The position numbers were made by a program, and so were the translations under genes. From positions 422,716 to 486,715 of the forward strand of contig NZ_BMPQ01000005.1 of NCBI RefSeq assembly GCF_014647675.1: a stretch of 64,000 nucleotides of DNA, given 5' to 3'. This stretch comes from Streptomyces flaveus. Its GTDB lineage: Bacteria; Actinomycetota; Actinomycetes; Streptomycetales; Streptomycetaceae. Numbering within the stretch: the first letter of the stretch is position 1; every line of letters starts with the position of its first letter. The notes under the pieces are model-generated. The model searched no databases and had not been told where the DNA came from. It saw nothing but the letters and a program-made list of their open reading frames with translations. Positions 8,832 through 17,021 of the stretch are shown one piece after another.

Positions 8832-9793
8832 CCACCCGCGCCGTATCGGGTAGCGCTGCCGCCATCGCGCCAGGGCATGCCCGATTGATCGACGAGGCTC
8901 TTGCCCTCGCCGCTCTCGGCTGGCACGTCTTCCCTCTCACCAGGAACGGGAAGCCCGCGCTGCACGGGCGCGAGAAGTGTCGCGGGGTTGGCGTCTGTGC
9001 TGATGGCCATCAGGGCTTTGAGCAACGCGCGACGACCGACGCCGACACCATCGAGCGGGCATGGAGCGGCCCGTACAAGAGCTTCAACATCGGCGTCGCC
9101 TGCGGGCCGTCCCGGCTGGTCGTCCTCGACCTCGACCTCGCCAAGGGCGACACCCCGCCCGCCGACTGGAACATGCCCGGAATCGTCGACGGCCGCGACG
9201 TGTACGCCGAACTCCACGAACGCCACGGTGACCGCTTCCCCGTCGGCACCACCCCGGCCGCCCTCTCGCCCTCCGGTGGCCTGCACCTGTACTACGCGGC
9301 CCCGGACGGCATCGAGGTGCGCCTGTCAGCGGGCAAGGTCGGATGGAAGATCGACGTACGGGCCTGGGGCGGCTACATCACCGCCCCTCCCACCAGCACA
9401 CCCGCAGGCGCCTACCAGTGGATCACCGACCCGGGCGAGGCCAAGCCGCAGCACATGCCGCTGTGGCTCATCCGCAGGGCCGCCCCACCGAAGCCGCCCC
9501 CGCCCGTCCTCCCGGCGGTCGTGAAGGACAGCACCGGCTACGCAGCCTCCGCGCTCCGCGGCGAGCTTCAGGCCGTCCTCGACTCCATCGAGGGCACCCG
9601 CAACGACACCCTCAACCAGGCCTCGTTCAACCTCGGCACGCTCGTCGGCGCCGGTCGGCTCGATTCCCGCGTTGCTGTCGAGGCCCTCGTCGCCGCGGGC
9701 GAGTCGATCGGACTCCCGCCGCGCGAGGTGCAGAAGACCGTCACGTCCGGTGTCAGTGCCGGTCTCAGGAACCCCCGGAGAACTTCTCAGTGA
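8828..9793 (+). CDS. Bifunctional DNA primase/polymerase (prim-pol), replication protein of element A
   Basis: 321 residues. The N-terminal Prim-Pol fold carries GWHVFPL, a Cys-based motif (C-x5-C-x2-GH), the metal-binding DLD (LVVLDLD, about 95-101) and the SGGLHLYY motif of archaeo-eukaryotic-type primases. It should make primers and short DNA for autonomous replication of the excised circle. Its GTG start overlaps the upstream small gene, and its stop overlaps the ATPase gene (GTGA at 9790-9793), so the three form an operon. Element B has a homologous enzyme at 29175-30098. Confidence 0.9.
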   Translation: MTTRAVSGSAAAIAPGHARLIDEALALAALGWHVFPLTRNGKPALHGREKCRGVGVCADGHQGFEQRATTDADTIERAWSGPYKSFNIGVACGPSRLVVLDLDLAKGDTPPADWNMPGIVDGRDVYAELHERHGDRFPVGTTPAALSPSGGLHLYYAAPDGIEVRLSAGKVGWKIDVRAWGGYITAPPTSTPAGAYQWITDPGEAKPQHMPLWLIRRAAPPKPPPPVLPAVVKDSTGYAASALRGELQAVLDSIEGTRNDTLNQASFNLGTLVGAGRLDSRVAVEALVAAGESIGLPPREVQKTVTSGVSAGLRNPRRTSQ

Positions 9794-11145
9794 CCACCGT
9801 TGACGACATCCTCGCCGCCCTCCCGGCGCCCGCTGCGGTGCCGGAGGGCGGCGAGGAGCGGCCCGGACTCCTCCCGGCTGAGTTCTACGCGGCCCGCCCC
9901 GTGTTCGCCCACATCAAGCAGGCCGCGCACTCACGTGGGCGGCCGGCGGACGTGCTCTTCTACAGCACGCTCGCCCGTCTCTCCGGGATGATCAGCCCCA
10001 ACATCGCGATCGTGACAGGCATCTCTGGACGCGGCTCCATGAACGTCTTCGCCGCAGCGGTCGGACCGTCGGGCAGCGGGAAGTCGACCGGCCAGTCCGG
10101 AGCCCGTGAACTGATCCTGCCCATGGACCCCGAGTTCCGCGATGGTCTTCCCGTCGGCACGGGCGAGGGCATCGCCGAGATGTTCATGGGCACGGTCGAC
10201 GAGCCGACTGGCGAGATCCACCAGCGGGGCCCGTACAAGGGCGACCCCGTCACGCGGAAGGTCCGTAAGCAGGTCCGCCACAACGGCTACATCTACATCG
10301 ACGAGGGCCAGACCATGGCCACCCTCGCGATGCGGCAGGGGTCGACGCTCGCCGAGACGCTCCGTCGCGCGGCCGTGGGCGAGGCCCTCGGGCAGACGAA
10401 CGCGTCAGAAGAGCGCACGCGGTACGTCGCGCCCGGCTCGTACAGCCTCGGACTGTTCGTCGGCTTCCAGCCCTCAACGGCCGTCCCGCTGCTGAACGAT
10501 GCCAGCACGGGCACCCCTCAGCGGTTCTTCTGGTGCTGGGCACTGGACCCCACCATCCCGGATACGCCGCCGGAGTGGCCCGGCCCGATCGCCAAGCACC
10601 CCGGGCAGATCCAGACCGCGGATCCGATTGACGTGCTGTTCCCGGAGCGCATCCGCAAGATGCTGTGGGCAGAGAAGACCGCCCGAAACCGCGGCGAACT
10701 CGAAGTTGCTGAACTCGACGGGCACGCCGGCCTGATGAAGGCGAAGGCTGCCGGGCTCTTCGCCCTCATGGAGGGCCGGTACGAGGTCACTGAGGACGAC
10801 TGGACCCTTGCCGAGACGGTGTGGGCGTCGTCCTGTGCCGTCCGTGACTCCCTGGTGGAGCGCGCTCGGCGTGAGGTCGAGGCGCAGCGGCAGGCCACGG
10901 AGGACGCGAAGGTCAGTGTCGAAGTCCGTGCACACATGGCGAAGAACGAGGCCGACCGGACTTTGGAGCGTCTCGTACGGCTGGTCGTCAGGCACTCGTC
11001 GCAGCCGGGCGGAATCACCTTCGGCTACATGCGGAGGGCGTTGGAGAGCAAAGACCGGCCGCACCTTCCGGCGGCCGTCGATCTTGCCGAAGAACGCGGC
11101 CTGGTGATCGTCGAGGACAACACGATCAGCCGGAAGACCGACTGA
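9790..11145 (+). CDS. P-loop ATPase/helicase-like replication protein
   Basis: About 451 residues. The GTG at 9790 is chosen because it overlaps the primase stop by 4 bp; the open frame extends further upstream only as a shadow of the primase. It has Walker A GPSGSGKST (about 92-100) and a Walker B-like YIYIDEGQ followed by further conserved helices. It resembles the DUF3987-type ATPases that partner primases in phages and AICEs. It probably unwinds the origin located directly downstream. Confidence 0.85.
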   Translation: MTTVDDILAALPAPAAVPEGGEERPGLLPAEFYAARPVFAHIKQAAHSRGRPADVLFYSTLARLSGMISPNIAIVTGISGRGSMNVFAAAVGPSGSGKSTGQSGARELILPMDPEFRDGLPVGTGEGIAEMFMGTVDEPTGEIHQRGPYKGDPVTRKVRKQVRHNGYIYIDEGQTMATLAMRQGSTLAETLRRAAVGEALGQTNASEERTRYVAPGSYSLGLFVGFQPSTAVPLLNDASTGTPQRFFWCWALDPTIPDTPPEWPGPIAKHPGQIQTADPIDVLFPERIRKMLWAEKTARNRGELEVAELDGHAGLMKAKAAGLFALMEGRYEVTEDDWTLAETVWASSCAVRDSLVERARREVEAQRQATEDAKVSVEVRAHMAKNEADRTLERLVRLVVRHSSQPGGITFGYMRRALESKDRPHLPAAVDLAEERGLVIVEDNTISRKTD

Positions 11146-11336
11146 GGAGATGAGGAGGTGTGGAGATGAGGAGTCGTCTCCACACCCCCCTGTCTCGTCA
11201 AAGCGAGCCACCTAAAAGCAGCTACATACACATACAAAAAGGACAAGAAATCTCTTTCGCGTTACGCGCGACACGGGGTTGAGGAGACGACTCCTCATCT
11301 CCTCATCCTCATCTCCTCATCCCCAGGACTCCTCAT
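11144..11336. other. Candidate replication origin of element A: inverted repeats around an AT-rich core
   Basis: A perfect 20-bp sequence at 11162-11181 is repeated inverted at 11283-11302, inside longer imperfect arms of about 36 bp. ATGAGGAG occurs at 11150 and 11166, and its complement CTCCTCAT at 11291, 11299, 11313 and 11329. Between the arms lies a markedly AT-rich stretch (about 11205-11265). Position directly after the replication operon supports an origin. A transcription-stop role for the inverted arms is the alternative. Confidence 0.6.
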
Positions 11337-11571
11337 GGAACCCAGGCGTACCGAATACCTCGTCGGCGATCTCGATCCCGACGCACTCGCCGCCGCGTAC
11401 CGGTGCGGCCACTGCCACGCCGACACCGGCACGTTCACCGACGAGGCCGGCATCGTGCACATCGCCGTGCACCACGACGACGGATGCCCCGTCTTGGGTG
11501 GCGCGATCTCGTCCGCGCCGGACGTCGTCCGGGCGGTCGTCGGGCACATCCCCGACACCTTCCGACCGTGA
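11335..11571 (+). CDS. Small putative zinc-binding protein
   Basis: 78 residues with CGHCH near residue 24, a later HIAVHHDDGCP cluster and no known domain. Cys/His spacing suggests a single zinc site. Its ATG lies inside the last CTCCTCAT repeat of the candidate origin, so binding there would also affect this gene. Confidence 0.6.
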   Translation: MEPRRTEYLVGDLDPDALAAAYRCGHCHADTGTFTDEAGIVHIAVHHDDGCPVLGGAISSAPDVVRAVVGHIPDTFRP

Positions 11572-11691
11572 GCGGTATCCGGATACCGCCGTCCCACACG
11601 CGCGACTCGCAGTCTTCCGGCCGTTGTCCGGCCGGCCAGCCAACCCAACTCCCAGCCAACGCAACTCCGACCCAACGCGAAGGAGAACCTC

Positions 11692-12039
11692 GTGCCCACC
11701 GCACACCCGCGCCGCGCTCAGGTGACCGGCAACCGCTACAGCCCTCAAGTCCCCGTCGGCTCCATCTGGGCCATGCGTGAAGCACCGGGCCACGCCCGCT
11801 CGGTGTACGCCAACCCTCACGCGGTCGGGACGTGCAAGAAGACGTGCCGCGGTCGTACGCATGACCTTGCTGAGGCGCTGCGCCTGTACGCCGCCTATCT
11901 CGACGAGCACCCGGAGATCGTGCGCCGAGCGGCGACGGAGCCGGACGGGACGCGGTTCGCGTGCCGGTGTCCGCTCGACGAGCCGTGCCACGTGGATGAG
12001 TTGCTGCGTCGCGTCGACGAGCTGCGTGCGGCTGTGTGA
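11692..12039 (+). CDS. DUF4326-like small protein
   Basis: 115 residues from a GTG preceded by AAGGAG. The C-terminal CRCPLDEPCHVDEL matches the Cys/His signature of DUF4326 proteins, which are common on actinobacterial plasmids and phages, and the middle GRTHDLAEAL segment fits too. The function of the family is not established. It follows 11335-11571 on the same strand after a 120-bp gap without a gene. Confidence 0.65.
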   Translation: MPTAHPRRAQVTGNRYSPQVPVGSIWAMREAPGHARSVYANPHAVGTCKKTCRGRTHDLAEALRLYAAYLDEHPEIVRRAATEPDGTRFACRCPLDEPCHVDELLRRVDELRAAV

Positions 12040-12174
12040 GCCGCTCCTCGGCCCGGTCGCTGCGTGCGGCCGGGCTCTTGATGTGAGTTGGTCTGGGGGT
12101 CGGTTGGCGGGGCGGCCGGAACGCGTACGGGCGCGCAGGACGCAAGATTTCGCTAGTCGGCAGGGAGGTGACCC

Positions 12175-12783
12175 ATGGCGGGACCGGAGCGGCTCGAGGG
12201 GCGTAACGGCCGGATCTGGCGCGCGTACATCCTCGGCGCCACGCAGGAGGCGATCGCTGCCGAGCACGACATCAGCAGGCAGCGTGTGGGCCAGGTCCTC
12301 GAGGAGATTCGTTCGAGCATTCCGGCGGCGGACCGGGCGGATGCCGCGCTGGTGGACCTCGAGCGTCTCGACGTGCTGCTGTCCGGGGTCATGCCGGCCG
12401 CGATCGCGGGGGATACGCAGGCGGCGCGGGCTGTGCTGGCCATCCTCGAGCGGCGGGCGAAGATGCTGCGCCTGGACCTCGAGGAGCCTTTGCGGGTGAC
12501 GCTGGAGCGGCGCCTTGACCTTGAGGGTGCGCTGATTGGTGAGGCGTTGGGTGCGGCGTTGGATGCGGTGCCGCAGCTGTCGCATGAGCAGCGGGTGGCG
12601 GCGCTGACGGCGGCTCAGGCGAAGCTGCTTGGTGAGGAGCCGCCGGCGCCCGCCGCGCCCGCTCCGGTCGAGGAGTCGAAGCCCGATCTGATGGACGACT
12701 ACCGCAAGTTCTGTGAGGCCGAGGGCATCGACCCTGACGAGGACGACGACCAGGAGGACGACGACGATGACGACGAGCGGTGA
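12175..12783 (+). CDS. Sigma-region-4-like HTH protein with acidic tail
   Basis: 202 residues. The N-terminal 60 hold an HTH like that of sigma-factor region 4 (IWRAYILGATQEAIAAEHD ... RQRVGQVLEE), then helical segments and a tail of almost only Asp/Glu (last 20 residues). The layout recalls small terminase-like or regulatory proteins, and no definite function can be given. GGGAGGTGA precedes the ATG. The end overlaps the next gene. Confidence 0.65.
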   Translation: MAGPERLEGRNGRIWRAYILGATQEAIAAEHDISRQRVGQVLEEIRSSIPAADRADAALVDLERLDVLLSGVMPAAIAGDTQAARAVLAILERRAKMLRLDLEEPLRVTLERRLDLEGALIGEALGAALDAVPQLSHEQRVAALTAAQAKLLGEEPPAPAAPAPVEESKPDLMDDYRKFCEAEGIDPDEDDDQEDDDDDDER

Positions 12784-13159
12784 GCGGCCGGGCCCGGAGG
12801 AGCGTGAGGCCGAGCTGGAGAAGCTGCGGCGGCAGATGCGGCGTGCGGCTCGGCGTGGGGAGGCGGAGGAGTTGGAGCGGCTGTCGGCCGCGTACGGCCG
12901 TCTGAAGGGCGAGCACGTGCAGAGGACGCATGAGGAGTACGTGGCGGGGCGTAGGGCCGCGAGGGCGGCGCTGGTGGCGCAGCAGCGGGTAGTTGAGCCG
13001 TCGAAGCCGTGGCGGTTGCCGCGCGGGTTTCAGTCGCCGCTTGCTGCGCAGCGTGCGCGGTCGGGGGTGCGTCCGCGGGAGGAGCCGACGATGCCGGCGG
13101 GTGGACTCAGGCCGTGGCGGCGGGGGTCGCTGATGGAGGAGCAGATCTGGCGGCCGTGA
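12767..13159 (+). CDS. Charged coiled-coil hypothetical protein
   Basis: 130 residues from the ATG at 12767, which lies inside the acidic tail of the preceding gene. An Arg/Glu-rich helical region (about 8-70) looks like a coiled coil; the C-terminus is basic. No domain recognised. A GC-rich 237-bp stretch with short hairpins follows before the next gene. Confidence 0.55.
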   Translation: MTTSGERPGPEEREAELEKLRRQMRRAARRGEAEELERLSAAYGRLKGEHVQRTHEEYVAGRRAARAALVAQQRVVEPSKPWRLPRGFQSPLAAQRARSGVRPREEPTMPAGGLRPWRRGSLMEEQIWRP

Positions 13160-13396
13160 TGGACGACAGCGGCCCGCCCCGTGCCGTACCGCAGGGCGGG
13201 CCGCTGTGTGCTGCCCCGGGCGTGGCATCCGAGGAGGAAACCCGGGGCGGCTGTGGTGTCGCCCCGGTAAAAGGGCGCCGGGTACAGACGAATCCGGCCC
13301 CGGGGCGGCACCGTTTTGGAGCGTAGCGCGGCTTCCGTAAGCCTCCTTCCGGAAGCTTCGGAATGATCTTCGCGGGGGTGGTTCTACCGTCCGTGC

Positions 13397-14269
13397 ATGG
13401 ACGAATTCAGCGCTGTCGAGGCCGCGAAATGGCTCGGTGTCAGCCGCGAAGCTGTGGACCTTGCCGCCCGTGAGGGCCGTCTTCCCGTGCTCGATGGGGA
13501 TGGTCCGCGCCGGTTCTCGCGGGAGACCCTGGAGGCGTACCACCAGGCCCGTGTGGGGGAGAGGGTTGCGAAGCTCGCCAGGGATGGGGAGACGCCGGCG
13601 TCGGTGGCGCAGAGGGTACGGCGGGCGCTGCACTCTTCCTCTGAGACGGGGTTGCCGCGCTCGTTCGCTTCGAGGCTGGCCGTGATGCCGGTGGACTGGC
13701 GGAATCTGTTCAACAAGGCGGAGTTGGCCGCGGCATGTGTGCCTGAGGGTGAGGGTTGCCGGTGGTGTGAGGCAGCGAAGTTCTCCGCGTTCCTGGGATT
13801 GCGTCCGCTGGAGTACGCAAAGGCGCGTGTGGAGTTGTTCGGCGGGCCGCCGTGCCTGACGTGCGGTCCGGGGCTGATGAAGCCGTTCATGGAGGCTTTG
13901 GAGGCTCGGGTCCACCCGGGGCGTCATCGTCCGCCTGACGCCCGCGCAGAGGCTGCGGCGGCTGTTCCCCCGGCGCCCCGTCTGGAGCCCGTGCAGCGGG
14001 CTCAGCCGTTCCAGGGTGACGATGACGGGCGGGCGCTGATCTCGCGGCGGCGCCGGGAAGTGCAGACCCGGTTGAAGGCGGCGCGGCGGTCCGGCGATAC
14101 GAAGTACGCACTCCGGTTGCAGCAGCAGTTGCAGTCGTTGACGGCGGATGCGTCGGTGGTCGACGGGCGGGCCGCTTCTGCTGCTCGGCCGGGGACGCTG
14201 CGGTGTGGGCACGCGTTGGCGGCCGGCTGTTCGTGTCCGCGGCGTGCGTCGACTCGGGGGCAGCGGTGA
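13397..14269 (+). CDS. Excisionase-type HTH protein with Cys pairs
   Basis: 290 residues. The N-terminal HTH_17-like domain (about 3-50: FSAVEAAKWLGVS ... RFSRETLEAY) resembles Xis. A middle region has two Cys pairs (CRWC, CLTC) that could bind zinc, and there is another Cys cluster at the C-terminus. The gene sits in the cargo/regulatory half of element A. It could be a DNA-binding accessory factor, but its target is unknown. GTGA couples it to the next gene. Confidence 0.65.
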   Translation: MDEFSAVEAAKWLGVSREAVDLAAREGRLPVLDGDGPRRFSRETLEAYHQARVGERVAKLARDGETPASVAQRVRRALHSSSETGLPRSFASRLAVMPVDWRNLFNKAELAAACVPEGEGCRWCEAAKFSAFLGLRPLEYAKARVELFGGPPCLTCGPGLMKPFMEALEARVHPGRHRPPDARAEAAAAVPPAPRLEPVQRAQPFQGDDDGRALISRRRREVQTRLKAARRSGDTKYALRLQQQLQSLTADASVVDGRAASAARPGTLRCGHALAAGCSCPRRASTRGQR

Positions 14270-14628
14270 GCGACGACCGCGCGGAGCTGATCGCCGCCGG
14301 GCACGCGGCGATCGTCCAACTCCAGTACGCGCATGAGGTGGCGATCGAGACCGTCGTCAACGAAGTGCAGCAACGGACGGGCGAGCGACTTCTCGTACGG
14401 CAACCGGGAGTGCTCGACGCCACGTTCGGGGACCTGGCCGCGATGGAGGAGCAGACGAAGCACTACGCGGCGGCCATGACACTAATCCGACAGTGGATGC
14501 TGCCCACCGATGCCCGGAGTCTGGGCAGCCTGTTGAAGGTGGTCCCCGCCGAGGTTGCGCACCAGGTCATGGACCACCTGCGGGCGGCGGGTGTGCTGGC
14601 CGACGGGGGCGCGCGGCTGTCACCCTGA
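14266..14628 (+). CDS. Hypothetical helical protein
   Basis: About 120 residues from the GTG at 14266, which overlaps the stop of the upstream gene by 4 bp. It is mostly helical, with a C-terminal segment (VVPAEVAHQVMDHLRAAGVL) that looks like a small winged helix. No family recognised. It converges on the minus-strand gene 14620-14850, overlapping by 9 bp. Confidence 0.55.
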   Translation: MSDDRAELIAAGHAAIVQLQYAHEVAIETVVNEVQQRTGERLLVRQPGVLDATFGDLAAMEEQTKHYAAAMTLIRQWMLPTDARSLGSLLKVVPAEVAHQVMDHLRAAGVLADGGARLSP

Positions 14629-14850
14629 GGCGGTCCACAGGCCTGGCGCGCGGCCTCCTCGTGGGCTGTGCCCGGGGTGTCGTACGGCGGCGCCCTGGGC
14701 TTCGAGTTGCCGGAGTGCTTTGCCGATCTGGCGCGGGTCGCCGCATCCGAACGGGTGCAGCAGGTCCGCGAGTTGCTCGGCGGTTATCGGGAGTGGCTGT
14801 TTGGCCAGTGCGGCGGAGACGAGGTCTCGAAGTACGAGGCGGACGGTCAC
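14620..14850 (-). CDS. Small winged-helix-like protein
   Basis: 76 residues from a GTG at 14850. The pattern ITAEQLADLL ... RQIGKALRQLEAQGAAVRH is typical of a winged-helix domain with a final basic wing. It follows the minus-strand small-gene cluster beyond a hairpin. The start is uncertain, since the frame stays open upstream. Confidence 0.5.
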   Translation of the reverse strand: MTVRLVLRDLVSAALAKQPLPITAEQLADLLHPFGCGDPRQIGKALRQLEAQGAAVRHPGHSPRGGRAPGLWTASG

Positions 14851-14940
14851 GGGCTCATCGTGCCCTGGCCGTGGCCTCCCAGGGGAGTCCCGCCCGCCCT
14901 CATTGGCCTGGGGGGCAGAGGGCGGGCGGGCGTTCGGTGC

Positions 14941-14974
14941 GACGGTAGCCCAGCCACAGGGCCGGGCTACCGTC
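14941..14974. terminator. Hairpin downstream of the small-gene cluster
   Basis: GACGGTAGCCC (14941-14951) pairs perfectly with GGGCTACCGTC (14964-14974). It lies just beyond the end of the minus-strand genes 16085 to 15000. A second hairpin (CCCGCCCGCCCTC/GAGGGCGGGCGGG) is at about 14889-14932. Confidence 0.55.
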
Positions 14975-14999
14975 CTTCCCGCCGCAGCGTCGGGGGAAC

Positions 15000-15209
15000 T
15001 TAGCGGCGGGGGGTCTGCGGGTCGTGTCCCTCGGCGCACAGCGGGCACGCGTACACCACGATGTCGAGGACGACGGCGCCGATCTTGCCGCGGGCGATGC
15101 CCGCGCTGACGGCGTTCCTCCACAGCGGCTTGCCACACCAGACGCAGGCGCGGCCGTCGTACTGCGCGCGCGTCAGGTCGGTGGCGCTGGGCAGCGGACG
15201 GGCGGTCAC
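15000..15209 (-). CDS. Small double-CxxC zinc-ribbon-like protein
   Basis: 69 residues from a GTG with AAGGAG just upstream; overlaps 15206-15418 by 4 bp. Two Cys pairs, CVWC and CPLC, about 30 residues apart suggest a zinc ribbon. It is the last gene of a four-gene overlapping cluster read leftward from 16085. Confidence 0.65.
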   Translation of the reverse strand: MTARPLPSATDLTRAQYDGRACVWCGKPLWRNAVSAGIARGKIGAVVLDIVVYACPLCAEGHDPQTPRR

Positions 15210-15418
15210 CGCGGCTCCTTGGCGAACGGGACCAGGTCGTACGCCACCCGGCAGGAGTGGCAGGCGTACTGGCCGCCGCCGGGGCCGGAGCCTTGTTCTT
15301 GTACGGAGATCAGGCGGACGCCACTGCTGTGGCCCTGATGCCACGAGCAGTAGCCGAACCTGCTGGTCTGCCGCTGTCCGGGGTTGCTGCCGCTGTCCGG
15401 CTGTCCGGTGCCGGTCAT
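15206..15418 (-). CDS. Small Cys/His-containing protein
   Basis: 70 residues. Its motifs CSWHQGH and CHSC could hold one zinc ion. It is coupled by 4-bp overlaps on both sides (15418/15415 and 15209/15206), so it belongs to the same transcript as 15615-16085. No family recognised. Confidence 0.62.
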   Translation of the reverse strand: MTGTGQPDSGSNPGQRQTSRFGYCSWHQGHSSGVRLISVQEQGSGPGGGQYACHSCRVAYDLVPFAKEPR

Positions 15419-15618
15419 GACGTGCCGCCGCGGTGACCTGGGTGGCGGCGCATCTCGACCTCGTACGCCGTGGCGCGCCGTATGTCCCCGGCCTCCTCGG
15501 CGGCGGCCCGCTGCCGGTCGAGGGCATCGCACACGTCGCAACCGGGCGCCGGTGTGGGCGGGCGTGTCGGATCGAGCAGGCTGATCGGCGGTTCCTGCGT
15601 CGTCTGGTGGGCGGTCAT
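15415..15618 (-). CDS. Small hypothetical protein with a CDVC motif
   Basis: 67 residues from the ATG at 15618, overlapping the preceding gene by 4 bp. CDVCDALDRQRAAAEEAGD followed by a basic helix recalls small proteins found beside WhiJ-type regulators in Streptomyces, but I cannot name a family. Confidence 0.6.
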   Translation of the reverse strand: MTAHQTTQEPPISLLDPTRPPTPAPGCDVCDALDRQRAAAEEAGDIRRATAYEVEMRRHPGHRGGTS

Positions 15619-16085
15619 CCGAATGCCTCCGCGGGAAGTCGGTGCCCACCGCCGGGGCCGAGTGCGGCGGCGAGCAGGGTGGGGTTGTTCAAGGCGCCGG
15701 AGCCGTCCGGGCGATGGAGCCACAAACGGCCGCACTGGAACCAGCCGGTGGGCGGACACAGGAGCGGCCAGCCTGCGGGTTGCACGGTCGCCTGCCGGAT
15801 GCCGGCCAGGTCGTCTGCGGTGTCGGGCGGGATCAGCCACCACGAGCTGTCGACGCCCGGGTCAGCCAGGATCGGACCGAGCCGGGCCGTACCGATCCGC
15901 TGCATGGCGCTGATCGTGGCGACGAGCCGTACCTCCGCGGCCAGCCACCGCTTGCCCGTCGTGATGGGAGCGAGAGCCTCCACGCCCCACGCCTGACGTA
16001 CGAGGTCCGGGTGCGCGGAGCAGTCAGCGAGCCACGCGTCCCCGCCCTCGTACCCGTTGGCAGAGCGCATCGTCGATGGGGCCAT
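15615..16085 (-). CDS. Conserved hypothetical protein (Trp-rich), first gene of a GATTGCG-controlled operon
   Basis: 156 residues, with a conserved-looking core (SSWWLIPPDTADDL ... WPLLCPPTGWFQCGRLW) and no recognised domain, signal peptide or membrane segment. It heads the four-gene leftward cluster. The 87 bp upstream hold four GATTGC repeats that also occur before the DUF6879/XRE pair, which points to co-regulation with it. Confidence 0.65.
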   Translation of the reverse strand: MAPSTMRSANGYEGGDAWLADCSAHPDLVRQAWGVEALAPITTGKRWLAAEVRLVATISAMQRIGTARLGPILADPGVDSSWWLIPPDTADDLAGIRQATVQPAGWPLLCPPTGWFQCGRLWLHRPDGSGALNNPTLLAAALGPGGGHRLPAEAFG

Positions 16086-16106
16086 GGCCAGGACCGTAGG
16101 CGGCCC

Positions 16107-16174
16107 GATTGCGCGGCTGTGCGGCGATTGCGCGCGATTGCGTGGGACGGTGCGCGGCTTGCTGCGGATTGCTT
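16107..16174. promoter_or_regulatory. GATTGCG repeat cluster (operator candidate 1)
   Basis: GATTGCGC at 16107 and 16126, GATTGCGT at 16136 and GATTGCTT at 16167, all in one orientation, with starts 19, 10 and 31 bp apart (close to whole helix turns). They fill the gap upstream of 15615-16085; the last overlaps the 3' end of the XRE gene. Confidence 0.6.
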
Positions 16175-17021
16175 ACGCGAGGTCCAGAGAGGCCCTTGCG
16201 CGGCCGATCAGGCGACGTGCTGGCGCCCCGTACTCCGCGGACTCCGCTAGCCACTCCCACGCCCGCTCGTACAGGGCGATGTCCTCCTCGCCCGTCAGCC
16301 ACAGCTCTTCGCTGATCGTCTCGACGATGACCAGCCTCTGGTCGTAGATCCAGAAGGCGTGCGGGGCCGTACGGCGCAGCTGCGCCCCGAACGGCAGGAT
16401 GCCGAGTTCGATACGACGCTGGCCAACGAGGTTGTACAGCCGGTCGAGTTGCTCGGCCATCACGTCTTCCGGGCACGAGCGGTGATACAGGGCGGCCTCA
16501 CACACCAGGAACCGGAACGCCTTCTCGGGGTCGTACAGCGACTCTTGGCGGCGCATCCGCGCCTCGACGGCGGCCTCGGTCGTCGGGGGTATGCCGCGGA
16601 ACTCGGCGTTGCTGTCGAAGATGATGCGGGCGTACTCCGGGGTCTGGAACAGCCCTGGGATACGCGACACCTCAAGGCCGCGGATCGCGCGCGTGTTCTC
16701 GGTCTGCCGGACGGCGATCTCCTGGCGTCCGCGGTGGCCGCCGGCCAACTGTCGCCGCCAGGACCGGTGCCGCTGCTTCATCTCCAGCGCGGCCCGCAGG
16801 CCCTGCAACTCAGCCTCGGCGTCTGGCCGACCGATGCCATGCGCCCATGCGGTGAGGTCGGCGGCGGTCGGGGTTTGCTTGCCGTTCTGGAGCCGGGAAA
16901 CCTTCGAGGGCTGCCAGTCGAGCTTGGCGGCCAGGTCCTTGCCTTCCAGACCAGACTCGACGCGCAGCTCACGCAGGCGCGCGCCGAGGGCTTCTCTGGC
17001 GGTCTGGTAGTCGGTGGTCAC
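16173..17021 (-). CDS. WhiJ-like XRE regulator with DUF5753 domain
   Basis: About 282 residues from the GTG at 17021, which overlaps the upstream stop by 4 bp; a longer in-frame ATG start would sit inside that gene. The N-terminal XRE HTH (about 12-62: LRELRVESGLEGKDLAAKL ... SKVSRLQNG) is followed by a DUF5753 ligand/partner domain (about 95-275: FQTPEYAR, RQESLYD, QLDRLYNL). Such proteins normally pair with small DUF397 (BldB/AbaA-like) partners; none is seen here and the partner slot is taken by a DUF6879 protein. Likely binder of the GATTGCG repeats. Confidence 0.88.
   Translation of the reverse strand: MTTDYQTAREALGARLRELRVESGLEGKDLAAKLDWQPSKVSRLQNGKQTPTAADLTAWAHGIGRPDAEAELQGLRAALEMKQRHRSWRRQLAGGHRGRQEIAVRQTENTRAIRGLEVSRIPGLFQTPEYARIIFDSNAEFRGIPPTTEAAVEARMRRQESLYDPEKAFRFLVCEAALYHRSCPEDVMAEQLDRLYNLVGQRRIELGILPFGAQLRRTAPHAFWIYDQRLVIVETISEELWLTGEEDIALYERAWEWLAESAEYGAPARRLIGRARASLDLA

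Noticed and set aside
9343..9789. Upstream extension of the ATPase gene frame
   Set aside because: It lies wholly within the primase gene in another frame and is Arg/Pro-rich; the GTG at 9790 has the coupling overlap.
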